From assembly GCA_910584245.1 (NCBI GenBank), contig CAJTZF010000001.1:205864-269863 (forward strand): a stretch of DNA of 64,000 bases, written 5' to 3'. Both the position numbers and the translations under genes were made by a program. Within the stretch, counting starts at the first letter, position 1, and the number at the start of each line of letters is the position of its first letter. The stretch is from an uncultured Eubacterium sp. Lineage in GTDB: Bacteria > Bacillota > Clostridia > Lachnospirales > Lachnospiraceae. The notes beneath the pieces were generated by a model, which searched no databases, was not told where the DNA came from, and saw only the letters and a program-made list of their open reading frames with translations. Below are positions 25,956-35,048 of this stretch, in pieces.

Positions 25956-27344
25956 TTAAAAATAAAATTTATTCTCGAAATAGTCTTTTAAATGTGCAAT
26001 GCTGATCCGCTCCTGTTCCATTGTATCGCGATCACGGACTGTCACCATCCCGTCTTCCCCGGACTCAAAATCATAGGTGACGCAGTACGGTGTCCCGATT
26101 TCATCCTGGCGGCGGTAACGCTTTCCGATATTTCCTCGGTCATCGTATTCACAATTATAATACTTACTCAGCTCTTCATATACCTTTTCAGCGCCATCGT
26201 TCAGCTTTTTCGAAAGAGGAAGCACACCAATTTTAACTGGCGCCAGCGCAGGATGAAAATGCATTACCGTACGCATATCGCCGCCCTCCAGCTCTTCCTC
26301 GTCATATGCGCTGCACAGAAATGCCAGCGTCACACGGTCGGCGCCGAGCGAAGGCTCTATCACATAGGGGATATATTTTTCTTTTCGCTCGTCGTCAAAG
26401 TAACTCATATCCTCGCCCGATGTATTCTGGTGCTGTGTCAGGTCATAATCCGTGCGGTCGGCGATACCCCATAGCTCGCCCCAGCCAAACGGGAACAAAA
26501 ACTCAATATCGCTCGTCGCTTTGCTGTAGAAGGACAATTCTTCCTTGTCATGATCGCGCACGCGCATTTCATCTTCCTTGATACCGAGATCCTGAAGCCA
26601 CTGGATACAAAATTCTTTCCAATACGAAAACCACTCTAAGTCTGTGTCCGGCACGCAGAAAAACTCCAGCTCCATCTGCTCAAATTCGCGCGTGCGGAAC
26701 GTAAAATTCCCCGGAGTAATTTCATTTCGGAACGATTTTCCAATCTGGCCAATGCCAAACGGCACCTTTTTCCGGGATGTACGCTGCACGTTCTTGAAAT
26801 TCACAAAAATCCCCTGTGCCGTCTCCGGCCGAAGATAAACCGTATTTTTTGCATCCTCTGTCACACCCTGGAACGTTTTGAACATCAGGTTAAACTGGCG
26901 GATCTCTGTGAAATTGTGCTTTCCACAAGTTGGACAGCATACCGCTTTTTCTTCGATAAACTGCTCCATTTTCGCATTGTCCCAGCCGTCTACCGACCCG
27001 TCCAGCTCAATACTGTTTTCCTCAGCAAAGTTCTCAATCAGCTGGTCGGCGCGGAATCTCTCATGACACTCCTTGCAGTCCATAAGCGGATCAGAAAATC
27101 CCCCGAGGTGCCCGGATGCCACCCATGTCTGTGGATTCATGAGGATGGCGCAGTCCACACCGACATTATATTTATTTTCCTGGATAAATTTCTGCCACCA
27201 TGCCCGTTTCACATTATTTTTCAGCTCCACACCAAGATTTCCGTAATCCCATGTGTTCGCAAGTCCTCCGTAAATCTCGGACCCCGGGTAAATAAATCCG
27301 CGTCCCTTAGCAAGTGCCACAATTTTGTCCATTGTCTTTTCCAT
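25956..27344 (-). CDS. glyS: glycyl-tRNA synthetase, homodimeric type
   Basis: A 462-residue class II synthetase charging tRNA-Gly. It shows the alpha2-type layout: RGFIYPGSEIYGGLANTWDYG (motif 1 region), a CKECHERF / CPTCGKHNF cysteine insert, YLRPETAQGIFVNF, GKSFRNEI (motif 2), EFEQMELEFF, and SLGADRVTLAFL (motif 3), then an anticodon-binding C-terminus. Four in-frame starts cluster at 27353-27335; 27344 gives the best spacing from AGGAAAGG. It follows fabZ by 35 bp and is probably read from the fab transcript. The ABC leader promoter starts just past its stop. Confidence 0.96.
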   Translation of the reverse strand: MEKTMDKIVALAKGRGFIYPGSEIYGGLANTWDYGNLGVELKNNVKRAWWQKFIQENKYNVGVDCAILMNPQTWVASGHLGGFSDPLMDCKECHERFRADQLIENFAEENSIELDGSVDGWDNAKMEQFIEEKAVCCPTCGKHNFTEIRQFNLMFKTFQGVTEDAKNTVYLRPETAQGIFVNFKNVQRTSRKKVPFGIGQIGKSFRNEITPGNFTFRTREFEQMELEFFCVPDTDLEWFSYWKEFCIQWLQDLGIKEDEMRVRDHDKEELSFYSKATSDIEFLFPFGWGELWGIADRTDYDLTQHQNTSGEDMSYFDDERKEKYIPYVIEPSLGADRVTLAFLCSAYDEEELEGGDMRTVMHFHPALAPVKIGVLPLSKKLNDGAEKVYEELSKYYNCEYDDRGNIGKRYRRQDEIGTPYCVTYDFESGEDGMVTVRDRDTMEQERISIAHLKDYFENKFYF

Positions 27345-27379
27345 CTTCATCATCCTTTCCTATATGGTCTTTTCTAATC

Positions 27380-27805
27380 CTATCCGATCATAAATTTAAT
27401 CTCAGCTTCACAAGCCACTTTTCCGTCCACTGTCGCGACCGCCTTTCCAACGCCCATCGGTCCTTTGCATTTAATAATCTCTGTTTCTAATTTCAGCCGG
27501 TCACCCGGTACGACCTGCTTGCGGAATTTTGCTTTGTCGATCCCTCCAAAGAAAGCCAGCTTTCCTTTATTTTCCTCCAAGCTCAAAACCGCCACAGCGC
27601 CGACCTGTGCCAGAGCCTCCACAATGAGCACTCCCGGCATAACGGGCTTCTGTGGAAAATGTCCCTGGAAAAAAGGCTCGTTTGCCGTTACATTTTTATA
27701 TCCGATTGCTTTTACCCCCGGCTCCATTTCCTCAATACAATCAATCAGCAAAAATGGATAGCGGTGTGGGATAATTTCTTTAATACCATTGATATCTAAT
27801 AACAT
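27380..27805 (-). CDS. fabZ: 3-hydroxyacyl-ACP dehydratase
   Basis: A 141-residue hot-dog-fold enzyme removing water from 3-hydroxyacyl-ACP in fatty acid elongation. The hallmark IPHRYPFLLID (catalytic His about 14) and QGHFPQKPVMPGVLIVEALAQ (catalytic Glu about 63) are present, and length is normal. GAGGAGG precedes the ATG. It ends the fab gene series, 18 bp after fabF. Confidence 0.96.
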   Translation of the reverse strand: MLLDINGIKEIIPHRYPFLLIDCIEEMEPGVKAIGYKNVTANEPFFQGHFPQKPVMPGVLIVEALAQVGAVAVLSLEENKGKLAFFGGIDKAKFRKQVVPGDRLKLETEIIKCKGPMGVGKAVATVDGKVACEAEIKFMIG

Positions 27806-27823
27806 ATGCGCCTCCTCGCTGAT

Positions 27824-29062
27824 CTACTCCTCAAATGCCTTAAAAATAAGTGTCGCATTGTGCCCGCCAAACCCAAGGGAATTAGAAAGGGCCATCTTTA
27901 CATCCATCTCAATACCCTCGCCTTTTACGCAATCCAGGTCACACTCCGGATCCGGATCGGTAAGGCCGGCATTTACATGTACAAAACCATCCATAATAGA
28001 TTTCACACATGCAATAGACTCAACACCTCCGGCGGCGCCGAGAAGATGTCCTACCATTGACTTCGTGGAACTGATCTTACACTGGTAAGCGGCTTCACCC
28101 ATCGCAAGCTTGATTGCCCTTGTCTCAAACAAATCATTCAAATGCGTGCTCGTGCCGTGTGCATTGATGTAATCCACGTCCGCCGGATCAATGCCCGCAT
28201 CCCGGATCGCAAATTCCATCGCTTTGGCGGCGCCGCTTCCGTCCTCTGCCGGAGATGTAATATGAAAGGCATCGTTCGTCGCCCCATATCCAATCAGTTC
28301 CGCGTATATTTCCGCTCCCCGCTTTTTCGCGTGCTCAAGCTCTTCAAGAACGAGGATTCCCGCTCCCTCGCCCATAACAAACCCGCTGCGGTTTATATCA
28401 AATGGAATCGAAGCCTTTAGAGGATCCGTGGCAAGAGATAGCGCGGTCATATTCGTAAATCCAGCGACACCGAGCTCTGTGATCGCCGCTTCTGCCCCGC
28501 CGGCAATCATGACGTCGGCCTCTCCGTACTGCACCGACCGGAATCCCTCACCGATATTGTGATTTCCGGTCGCACACGCCGTCACGATATTAATATTCTT
28601 TCCCTTCAAACCAAGCTGAATCGCAATATTTCCAGCAGCCATATTGGAAATCAGGGATGGAATCATAAGCGGCGCCACCCGGTTTGGGCCCTTGTCAAGA
28701 AGCTTTTTATACTCCCTCTGCATACACTGCAAACTTCCGATTCCACAGCCCACACAGGTACCGACCATAAACGGATCTTCCTTTTCCATATCAATACCGC
28801 TGTCTGCAAGCGCCTGCTTCGCCGTCGCTACCGCAAATTGCGCAAACCGCTCCATACGTCTTGCCGATTTGGGATCCATATACTCCTTTGGATCAAAATC
28901 CTTTACCTCGGCGGCAAGTTTCGCCTTGTAATCGGTCACGTCAATTTGCGTCATTGGACCGATGCCGACCGTACCCTTCTTTACATTGCTCCAAAATTCA
29001 TCCACTGTATTTCCGATCGGGGTAATCGCCCCCATACCGGTTATGACTACTCGTCTGCTCAT
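27824..29062 (-). CDS. fabF: 3-oxoacyl-ACP synthase II
   Basis: A 412-residue condensing enzyme that adds malonyl-ACP units in fatty acid elongation. The thiolase-fold triad is visible: Cys in TACATGNHN (about 162), His in NAHGTSTHLND (about 303) and His in KSMVGHLLGAAGG (about 340). The C-terminal SNSLGFGGHNATLIF is typical. AGGAGG precedes ATG 29062. It lies between fabG and fabZ in the fab operon. No fabH or fabK is present in this window. Confidence 0.96.
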   Translation of the reverse strand: MSRRVVITGMGAITPIGNTVDEFWSNVKKGTVGIGPMTQIDVTDYKAKLAAEVKDFDPKEYMDPKSARRMERFAQFAVATAKQALADSGIDMEKEDPFMVGTCVGCGIGSLQCMQREYKKLLDKGPNRVAPLMIPSLISNMAAGNIAIQLGLKGKNINIVTACATGNHNIGEGFRSVQYGEADVMIAGGAEAAITELGVAGFTNMTALSLATDPLKASIPFDINRSGFVMGEGAGILVLEELEHAKKRGAEIYAELIGYGATNDAFHITSPAEDGSGAAKAMEFAIRDAGIDPADVDYINAHGTSTHLNDLFETRAIKLAMGEAAYQCKISSTKSMVGHLLGAAGGVESIACVKSIMDGFVHVNAGLTDPDPECDLDCVKGEGIEMDVKMALSNSLGFGGHNATLIFKAFEE

Positions 29063-29115
29063 TGAATAATCCTCCTAAATATGCTTTCTCTCATTTCTAT
29101 CCAAAACCGCTGCGC

Positions 29116-29859
29116 CTACATAGCAATTCCGCCGTCTATGCAGAGCACCTGGCCGGTTATGTATTTCGCGCGGTCCGAAGCGAGGAAAACAACGGCCTCC
29201 GCGATGTCCTCCACCTGACCAAATTTACCGAGCGGAATTGTGGCAACAGCTGCCTCTTTCACCGAATCGGAAAGCACATCGGTCATTTCCGTTTCCACAA
29301 ATCCCGGCGCAATCGCATTTACTGTAATGTTCCGGGGCGCAAGCTCCTTCGCTGTAGCCTTTGTCAGACCGATCACACCTGCTTTGGAAGCGGAATAATT
29401 CGCCTGTCCTACATTTCCTGTCACGCCCGCCACCGACGCAATATTAATAATGCGCCCGTACCGCTGCTTCATCATCGGACGGCTCACAAATTTTACACCG
29501 TGGAATGTCCCGGCAAGATTTGTCTGTACTACGCTCTGGAATTCCTGCTCCGACATTTTCATAATCAGATTATCCTTTGTAATTCCGGCATTGTTCACAA
29601 GAATATCAATTTTACCATATTCTTTTACGATATTTGCGTAAAATTCTTTTGCCGCTTCAAAATCACTGACATTGCACTGCACCGCGGCAGCCTTTCCGCC
29701 GCCCTCTTCAATCGAGCGGACTACCTCCGCCGCCCGGTCAGCAGAACCATTATAATTGACTACGACCATCGCACCCTCCCGCGCAAGGGCGAGGGCAATT
29801 CCCCGGCCGATACCGCGGCCGGCTCCCGTGACAACCGCAACCTTTCCTTCTAATAACAT
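29116..29859 (-). CDS. fabG: 3-oxoacyl-ACP reductase
   Basis: A 247-residue classical SDR reducing 3-oxoacyl-ACP with NADPH. TGAGRGIGRGIA, NNAGITKDNLIMKM, the Ser of NIASVAG, the YSASKAG Tyr/Lys pair and the C-terminal TGQVLCIDGGIAM all match FabG. ATG 29859 is chosen; a GTG at 29904 would add 15 atypical residues without a ribosome site. Flanked by fabD and fabF, which fixes its role in fatty acid synthesis. Confidence 0.95.
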   Translation of the reverse strand: MLLEGKVAVVTGAGRGIGRGIALALAREGAMVVVNYNGSADRAAEVVRSIEEGGGKAAAVQCNVSDFEAAKEFYANIVKEYGKIDILVNNAGITKDNLIMKMSEQEFQSVVQTNLAGTFHGVKFVSRPMMKQRYGRIINIASVAGVTGNVGQANYSASKAGVIGLTKATAKELAPRNITVNAIAPGFVETEMTDVLSDSVKEAAVATIPLGKFGQVEDIAEAVVFLASDRAKYITGQVLCIDGGIAM

Positions 29860-29925
29860 ATATTTATCCAACCTTTCCAAATGCTCATACAATTCCGGAG
29901 CCACCGCCTGCTATAGCGGGTTCTC

Positions 29926-30855
29926 CTAACATTTCTCTATTACTGTTTCCATATCCGCCAGTGTTCCAACGCTATAAGTAGTCAGCTCCTTGCCAATCGC
30001 TTTTCCAATTTTTTTATTAAATCCCGCAAGCGTACGCCCTGGTCCGATTTCTATAAAAGTGTCCACTCCGTCTGACACCATTGTCTCCACTGACTGCTGC
30101 CAGCGCACAGATGTCGACACCTGTCTGACTAGCAAAGGCTGGATATCTTCTACCTCTGTTATGTATCCGGCTGTGACGTTCGCCACATACGGTATTTCCG
30201 GTTTGCGAAACTCAATGCCATCCAGCACGCGCGCCAGCTTAGTTCCTGCGCCCTTGAGCAAATCCGAATGAAACGGCCCGCTGACATTTAGCATGACCGC
30301 ACGCTTCGCCCCCGCTTCTTTACACTTTTCAGCGCCGGCCTCAACCGCTTCTTTCTTACCGGAAATAACAATCTGTCCCGGGCAATTGTAATTTGCCACC
30401 TGGACTTCCGCTATGCCGGCAATCGCCGCTTCAATCTGCCCTGCGTCCAGGCCCATAACCGCAGCCATGCCGCCGACGCCGGCCGGTACTTCCTCCTGCA
30501 TAAAAATACCGCGTTTTCTAACCGCTTTTGCCGCATCTATGTAATTCATGGCATTTGCCGCCACTAAGGCGCAGTACTCGCCCAGGCTGAGCCCTCCCGC
30601 CACATCGGGATGAACGCCCCGGTCGCGCAGCACTTCCATGATGGCGACACTCGTCGTCAGCAACGCCACCTGTGTATACTCGGTAATATCTATATTTTTA
30701 TTCTCTTCAAAACACAATGCCTTCAGATCCAGTCCGACGGCATCACTTGCACTGTCAAATATTTTTCTGGCAATTGGAGAATTGTCATAAAATTCCTTTC
30801 CCATGCCCACTTTCTGTGAACCCTGGCCCGGAAATACAAATGCAATCTTTCCCAT
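29926..30855 (-). CDS. fabD: malonyl-CoA:ACP transacylase
   Basis: 309 residues. The enzyme loads malonate from CoA onto acyl carrier protein. FVFPGQGSQKVGMG at the N-terminus, the nucleophile Ser in GLSLGEYCALVAA (about 91), and catalytic His in SGPFHSDLL (about 200) are all present, with IEIGPGRTLAGFNKK near the end. The nucleophile elbow reads GLSLG rather than the textbook GHSLG. GGAGG precedes ATG 30855. It follows acpP by 175 bp. Confidence 0.96.
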   Translation of the reverse strand: MGKIAFVFPGQGSQKVGMGKEFYDNSPIARKIFDSASDAVGLDLKALCFEENKNIDITEYTQVALLTTSVAIMEVLRDRGVHPDVAGGLSLGEYCALVAANAMNYIDAAKAVRKRGIFMQEEVPAGVGGMAAVMGLDAGQIEAAIAGIAEVQVANYNCPGQIVISGKKEAVEAGAEKCKEAGAKRAVMLNVSGPFHSDLLKGAGTKLARVLDGIEFRKPEIPYVANVTAGYITEVEDIQPLLVRQVSTSVRWQQSVETMVSDGVDTFIEIGPGRTLAGFNKKIGKAIGKELTTYSVGTLADMETVIEKC

Positions 30856-31030
30856 GATCTGTTTACCTCCTGCATAACTTCAACCCGCGGTCATCTCCGC
30901 AGCTTACCGTAATAAAGCTGACATGGCTGCCGACACCGATCAGCAGCCACATGTTTTTGACGAATTTTGTAAATTACAATATGATGTAGCTCATGCCAGG
31001 CACAACAAAATCCTGCACCCCCGATGTAAT

Positions 31031-31261
31031 TTATTCCACTCCCTTTTCTTTTAAGAAGTTAATTACATCTCCTACAGTATTAATACTCTCCAAGTCATCT
31101 GTAGGGATTTCCACATCATACTCTTCCTCAAGAGCCATAATCAATTCGTAAAGATCTAAAGAATCTGCCCCCAAATCATCTTTGAAAGAAGATGCTTCTG
31201 TGATGCTATCCGCATCCACACTCAATTGATCTGCGATAAGTTCCTGCATTTTTTCTAACAT
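31031..31261 (-). CDS. acpP: acyl carrier protein
   Basis: A 76-residue acidic helical carrier. The phosphopantetheine Ser is in GADSLDLYELIMALEEEY (about 36). ATG 31261 is set by AAAGGAG upstream; the frame extends to 31309 but the extra residues are basic and unlike ACP. It is the first gene of the fab operon, under a near-consensus promoter. The 175-bp gap to fabD holds an imperfect GGCTGC/GCAGCC hairpin without a T-run, so read-through into fabD is expected. Confidence 0.96.
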   Translation of the reverse strand: MLEKMQELIADQLSVDADSITEASSFKDDLGADSLDLYELIMALEEEYDVEIPTDDLESINTVGDVINFLKEKGVE

Positions 31262-31373
31262 GACTAGTTCTCCTTTTTTTCTCCGGTCTAAAGAACTCTG
31301 AAACGACATTCGGGGAGCCTCTGCAAACCGGGTATTATTTTCTAAAATTTCTCAACTTCTTGAGTTATTCAGT

Positions 31374-31402
31374 ATTGTATAGTATTTTATGAGGTTTGTC
31401 AA
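31374..31402 (-). promoter_or_regulatory. acpP-fab operon promoter
   Basis: Minus strand TTGACA (31402-31397), 17 bp, TACAAT (31379-31374). Just downstream of the predicted start, CTCAAGAAGTTGAG (31364-31351) forms a short inverted repeat that could be an operator, but it does not match FapR or FabT consensus sites I know. Confidence 0.8.
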
Positions 31403-31415
31403 GAATGTAGTTTAC

Positions 31416-32627
31416 TCAGAAATCCACATCGGTATCATAATAACAGCATTTCAGCAATTTTTCCATATCCTCCTGCGAAGGCTGGCGTGGATTCGACCCC
31501 GTACATGCATCCAAAATCGCATTGGCCGCAATGTCAGGAAGCTTCTCCAAAAATACCTCTTCCGGCACAAATCCCTTCTCAGCGGGAAGACCATCCGCCC
31601 CATAATTTTTTATACCGTGCGGGATGTTCAGGTCATCATTCATCTTTCTGAGATGCGCAATCAGCAATCTGACCTTTTCTTCCACGGAATCTCCGCCAAG
31701 CTTCATCTCATCCGCAATCTGGGCATAGCGCTTTGCCGCCGTCTCATCCTTACTGTTGTACTGGATTACCTTTGGCAGATACATGGCATTTGCCGCCCCG
31801 TGAATAATATGTCCGCCCTCAAAAGCAGCTCCCGTTTTGTGAGCCATTGAATGTACGATGCCGAGAAGCGCATTCGAAAATGACATCCCTGCCAGGCACT
31901 GTGCATTGTGCATATGTTTTCTCGCATCCATATCCCCGTTAAATGAATCGATCAGGTCTTTCTGGATCATTTTAATGGAGTGGATTGCAAGTGCATCCGT
32001 GTAATCACAGTTAGCGGTGGATACATATGCCTCAATGGAATGAGTCATCGCGTCCATTCCGGTATGCGCTACGAGTTTCGGCGGCATCGTCTCCGCCAAA
32101 TCGGAATCCACGATCGCCACGTCCGGCGTGATTTCAAAATCGGCAATCGGATATTTAATTCCCTTTTCATAGTCGGTAATAATGGAAAATGCCGTTACCT
32201 CCGTCGCCGTACCCGAGGTAGACGGAATCGCACAAAACTTAGCCTTTGTGCGCAGTTTCGGCAGTCCGAACACCTTACACATGTCCTCAAAAGTCACTTC
32301 TGGATACTCATATTTAATCCACATCGCTTTTGCGGCGTCAATCGGCGATCCGCCTCCCATTGCCACAATCCAGTCCGGCTGGAATTTGCTCATCACCTCT
32401 GCTCCGCGCATCACCGTTTCCACAGAAGGATCCGGCTCAATTCCCTCAAACAGCTCAACCTCCATACCGGCCTCTTTCAGATAATCTACCGCCCGGTCCA
32501 GAAAGCCAAATCGCTTCATTGAGCCTCCCCCAACACATATAATCGCCCGTTTGCCCTCAAAATTTTTCAGTTCCGCCAGAGAACCCTTTCCATGATACAA
32601 ATCTCTCGGCAATGTAAATCTTGCCAT
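31416..32627 (-). CDS. iron-containing alcohol dehydrogenase
   Basis: A 403-residue group III Fe-ADH. The NAD-binding VAMGGGSPIDAAKAMW (about 98-113), CAIPSTSGTATEVTAFSII, and metal ligands in VDSDLAETMPPKLVAHTGMDAMTHSIEAYV (Asp/His) and GIVHSMAHKTGAAFEGGHI (His pair) are complete. It probably interconverts an aldehyde and alcohol in fermentation (butanol/ethanol type). ATG 32627 follows AAAGGAGG; the GTG two codons earlier lies too close to that site. It is monocistronic and adjoins the acpP promoter region downstream. Confidence 0.92.
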   Translation of the reverse strand: MARFTLPRDLYHGKGSLAELKNFEGKRAIICVGGGSMKRFGFLDRAVDYLKEAGMEVELFEGIEPDPSVETVMRGAEVMSKFQPDWIVAMGGGSPIDAAKAMWIKYEYPEVTFEDMCKVFGLPKLRTKAKFCAIPSTSGTATEVTAFSIITDYEKGIKYPIADFEITPDVAIVDSDLAETMPPKLVAHTGMDAMTHSIEAYVSTANCDYTDALAIHSIKMIQKDLIDSFNGDMDARKHMHNAQCLAGMSFSNALLGIVHSMAHKTGAAFEGGHIIHGAANAMYLPKVIQYNSKDETAAKRYAQIADEMKLGGDSVEEKVRLLIAHLRKMNDDLNIPHGIKNYGADGLPAEKGFVPEEVFLEKLPDIAANAILDACTGSNPRQPSQEDMEKLLKCCYYDTDVDF

Positions 32628-32768
32628 AAACACCTACCTCCTTTTCATTGTGGGAAGCTGCCAATGCAGCTCGTTCCCAATCACTTTACGTTATTTCATA
32701 TTTTATCAGTATATTATGATGTTTGTCAATTCACCCCATGAATATTTTTCAGTTTTTTAAAAAAATTG

Positions 32769-32796
32769 TTGACAAAACATTTTTGCATGTTATAAT
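32769..32796 (+). promoter_or_regulatory. tRNA-Thr promoter
   Basis: TTGACA (32769-32774), 16 bp, TATAAT (32791-32796), both consensus. It lies about 38 bp before the tRNA. Confidence 0.85.
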
Positions 32797-32834
32797 ATCA
32801 TTGTTGGGAAAAATCAAGTTCCCCGTAATTTATT

Positions 32835-32907
32835 GCTTCGATAGCTCAGTCGGTAGAGCACTTCACTCGTAATGAAGGGGTCGAGGGTTCAAGTCCCTTT
32901 CGAAGCT
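32835..32907 (+). tRNA. tRNA-Thr(CGT)
   Basis: A 73-nt cloverleaf. The acceptor GCTTCGA pairs with TCGAAGC, followed by a discriminator T. The D-arm is AGCTCAGTCGGTAGAGC, the anticodon stem CTTCA/TGAAG holds loop CTCGTAA (anticodon CGT, threonine), and the T-arm contains GGTTCAAGTCC. CCA is not encoded. A strong promoter precedes it and a terminator follows. Confidence 0.95.
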
Positions 32908-32913
32908 TGCATA

Positions 32914-32954
32914 AGCAGACTATTGTTGATAAGAAACGATGGTCTGTTTTTTTG
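32914..32954 (+). terminator. tRNA-Thr terminator
   Basis: CAGACTATTG pairs with CGATGGTCTG (including wobble pairs), followed by seven T. Confidence 0.85.
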
Positions 32955-32955
32955 T

Positions 32956-33375
32956 CTAATTATCTAAAATAGGCACATGGTTTTCATACAAATCTAAATG
33001 TTTTCCGGCAAATGTACCTGGGATAATACCCATATAAGAATCCCCGCGCACCCATCCCATTGATGGATGTAATTTAATTATTGAAACCATTGGTCTTGAC
33101 ACTTTCCCAGCCAAATCTTCTTTTCCATTCCAAAACTTTACCATCTTTCCTTTAGAAACATATTCTATAAACGCATGTAATTTTCTTCCATTTTGTTCAC
33201 CCTTTTCACTTTTTTCTAATTTTATGAATTCAAACTGTTCATCATCGTCAGCCGGAAAGGTCTCCATACCACATGGAATACAGCCCAATTCAAGTAATGC
33301 ATGAATAACTTCCCTTCTCTCTTCTCTTAAATCATCATATGTGGAACTTAAAAATACTGTATACTTTTTATTCAT
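32956..33375 (-). pseudogene. DUF4062 protein with internal deletion
   Basis: 139 residues. The N-terminus (KYTVFLSSTYDDLREERREVIHALLELGCIPCGME) is a clear DUF4062 start, a fold related to TIR/nucleoside-binding sensors often found in defence genes. After FEFIK at about 51 it jumps straight to KLEKSEKGEQNGRKLHAFIEYVSKGKMVKFW, so the usual 50-odd residues with the GGRYGS-type core are missing, apparently by in-frame deletion. The end GWVRGD is retained. It is probably non-functional. It sits directly after tRNA-Thr, a common integration site. Confidence 0.6.
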
Positions 33376-33488
33376 ATATACCTCTGTGAAGTCTATTTTA
33401 AACTGCTAAATCTTAATCTATATTAACACCACATTCTTTTCTTCTAATCCCCAAAAACAGCCTTTTTAGCTTGATGCAATAAAACTAT

Positions 33489-34142
33489 TCACTCCATCTT
33501 TCTGCACCGGGCTACGCCGAGTACCCAGAAAACAGTACCAGCTAAAATAAACTTCATATAAATACTTCTCCCGCTTTCATCATAAAAGGCATCCCGCAGA
33601 AGTGTCAGCTGGACCGGACTGAATACCTTGGTAAACTGCGCATTATGAAATGTGTAATTGGAAAGGGCCGAGTATAAAATAATCACGAGCATGGACATCG
33701 TAATACTCTTCGTAAACGAACTCAAAAACAATGCCAGTCCGTTCATTACAAAGGAAATGAGAATCAATTGAGCGGCGAGGGACACCAGGTCATTTTCAAA
33801 TCTTTCATCCACCTTGACCCACAGTAGCGGAATGAAACAAATGCTATTTAACTGCCAAAAAAGAAATGCCCCAGAAGCCATTCCTTTCCCAAGCAGAAGA
33901 ACTTCCCTTCCATCTCCCTCTATGTATTCCCTCATAACCAGATAACCCCACCATGTAGACAAGAATGGCACAACGAGATAACACATTTCTGAAATAGCGT
34001 CCACCAGTACGAATTCCGGTTTATTTGACATTGCCCATACGCCGAGCGGAACCAGACAATAATAGCCGGCCAGAGGAACAAAAAAAAGCGTACGCATTCC
34101 CTTAACCTGTAGCCAAAAACGTTCAAACATGTTTACATTCAC
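33489..34142 (-). CDS. ABC-2 type permease
   Basis: A 217-residue membrane protein with about six hydrophobic helices (LFFVPLAGYYCLVPLGVWAM; MCYLVVPFLSTWWGYLVM; LILISFVMNGLALFLSS and others). It is probably the permease partner of the ATPase encoded just upstream. GTG 34142 is chosen, 8 nt after GGAGG; the TTG at 34160 overlaps that site. It is the last gene of a five-gene unit with a secreted protein, consistent with peptide export or self-immunity. Substrate unknown. Confidence 0.75.
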   Translation of the reverse strand: MNVNMFERFWLQVKGMRTLFFVPLAGYYCLVPLGVWAMSNKPEFVLVDAISEMCYLVVPFLSTWWGYLVMREYIEGDGREVLLLGKGMASGAFLFWQLNSICFIPLLWVKVDERFENDLVSLAAQLILISFVMNGLALFLSSFTKSITMSMLVIILYSALSNYTFHNAQFTKVFSPVQLTLLRDAFYDESGRSIYMKFILAGTVFWVLGVARCRKME

Positions 34143-34163
34143 GACACATACCTCCGCCAAAAA

Positions 34164-35012
34164 TCAAAAGCCTTTAATTACAGCCATATAACCATCCTCT
34201 ATCGTCGGTTTCAGCACCTCAAATCCCTCTGCGCCATCTGCGTCTTCCAACAAAACGCGGTAATACATTTTTGCATCCTCCACATACTGTTTTTCGATAT
34301 AATAGCCACACGGAATGAGATTCTCTTTTCCCTTCTCACACGCGATCACCTTATTTTCTGCCACACTCGCTAATTCCCCGCACGTTTTTACACAGAGTAC
34401 TCTCCCATCATTCATTATGATAACCTTGTCGCAGCACGCCTCAATATCTTCCACAATATGCGTTGAAATAATTACCGTTTCATCTGCGCCCAAGCCGGAT
34501 ATAATATTTTTAAACCGCATCCGTTCCTCGGGATCAAGCCCGGCCGTCGGCTCATCAAAAAGAATCAGCTTCGGATGATGGATAAGGGCCTGGGCGACGC
34601 CAACTCTCCTCATCATTCCGCCAGATAATTTCCCTCCTGGCGTATCGCGGTTTGTCTCCATGTTCACTTGACGCAGGCACCTTTCGATCTCCTCTTTCCT
34701 TTGCTTCTTCGGAAGTCCTTTTAAATTGCAAAAATACTGCATCATGTCATACACCTTTAACTCTTTAAAAAGCCCGAACGATTGCGGTAAATAACCGATA
34801 TTTAGCTTTTTACTTTTTTTAAAAGAAATGCCATGAATGCTTATATCGCCGCCTGACAGGGAATATAAATTTGTCAAACATCTCATCAACGTAGTTTTTC
34901 CCGCGCCATTCGGTCCCAAAAGACCATAAATGCCATCGTCAATCGTAACATGTATGTCCTTTAAAATTTGCTTCCTTCCAAACCTTTTACTTACATGGTT
35001 AATCTCAATCAT
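34164..35012 (-). CDS. ABC-2 system ATPase
   Basis: A 282-residue ATPase of the BcrA/CcmA type. It has Walker A GPNGAGKTT (about 34), Q-loop LPQSFGLF, signature LSGGMMRRVGVAQAL, Walker B LILFDEPTAGLDPEER and H-loop ISTHIVEDIEA. A 70-residue C-terminal extension is typical of bacitracin/lantibiotic immunity ATPases. ATG 35012 follows AAAGGAG. It lies between the M1-like membrane protein (36 bp upstream) and the permease (21 bp downstream). Confidence 0.92.
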   Translation of the reverse strand: MIEINHVSKRFGRKQILKDIHVTIDDGIYGLLGPNGAGKTTLMRCLTNLYSLSGGDISIHGISFKKSKKLNIGYLPQSFGLFKELKVYDMMQYFCNLKGLPKKQRKEEIERCLRQVNMETNRDTPGGKLSGGMMRRVGVAQALIHHPKLILFDEPTAGLDPEERMRFKNIISGLGADETVIISTHIVEDIEACCDKVIIMNDGRVLCVKTCGELASVAENKVIACEKGKENLIPCGYYIEKQYVEDAKMYYRVLLEDADGAEGFEVLKPTIEDGYMAVIKGF

Positions 35013-35048
35013 CTCATCTACTCCTTTCGTCCGCAAACTGCTGCCGTC

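Noticed and set aside
30856..31030. Riboswitch or missing fabK between acpP and fabD
   Set aside because: Only an imperfect GGCTGC/GCAGCC hairpin is visible; no coding frame with fabK motifs and no recognised riboswitch core.
31351..31364. FabT/FapR operator at the acpP promoter
   Set aside because: CTCAA-GAAG-TTGAG is a short inverted repeat but does not match either regulator's consensus as known to me, so no regulator is named.
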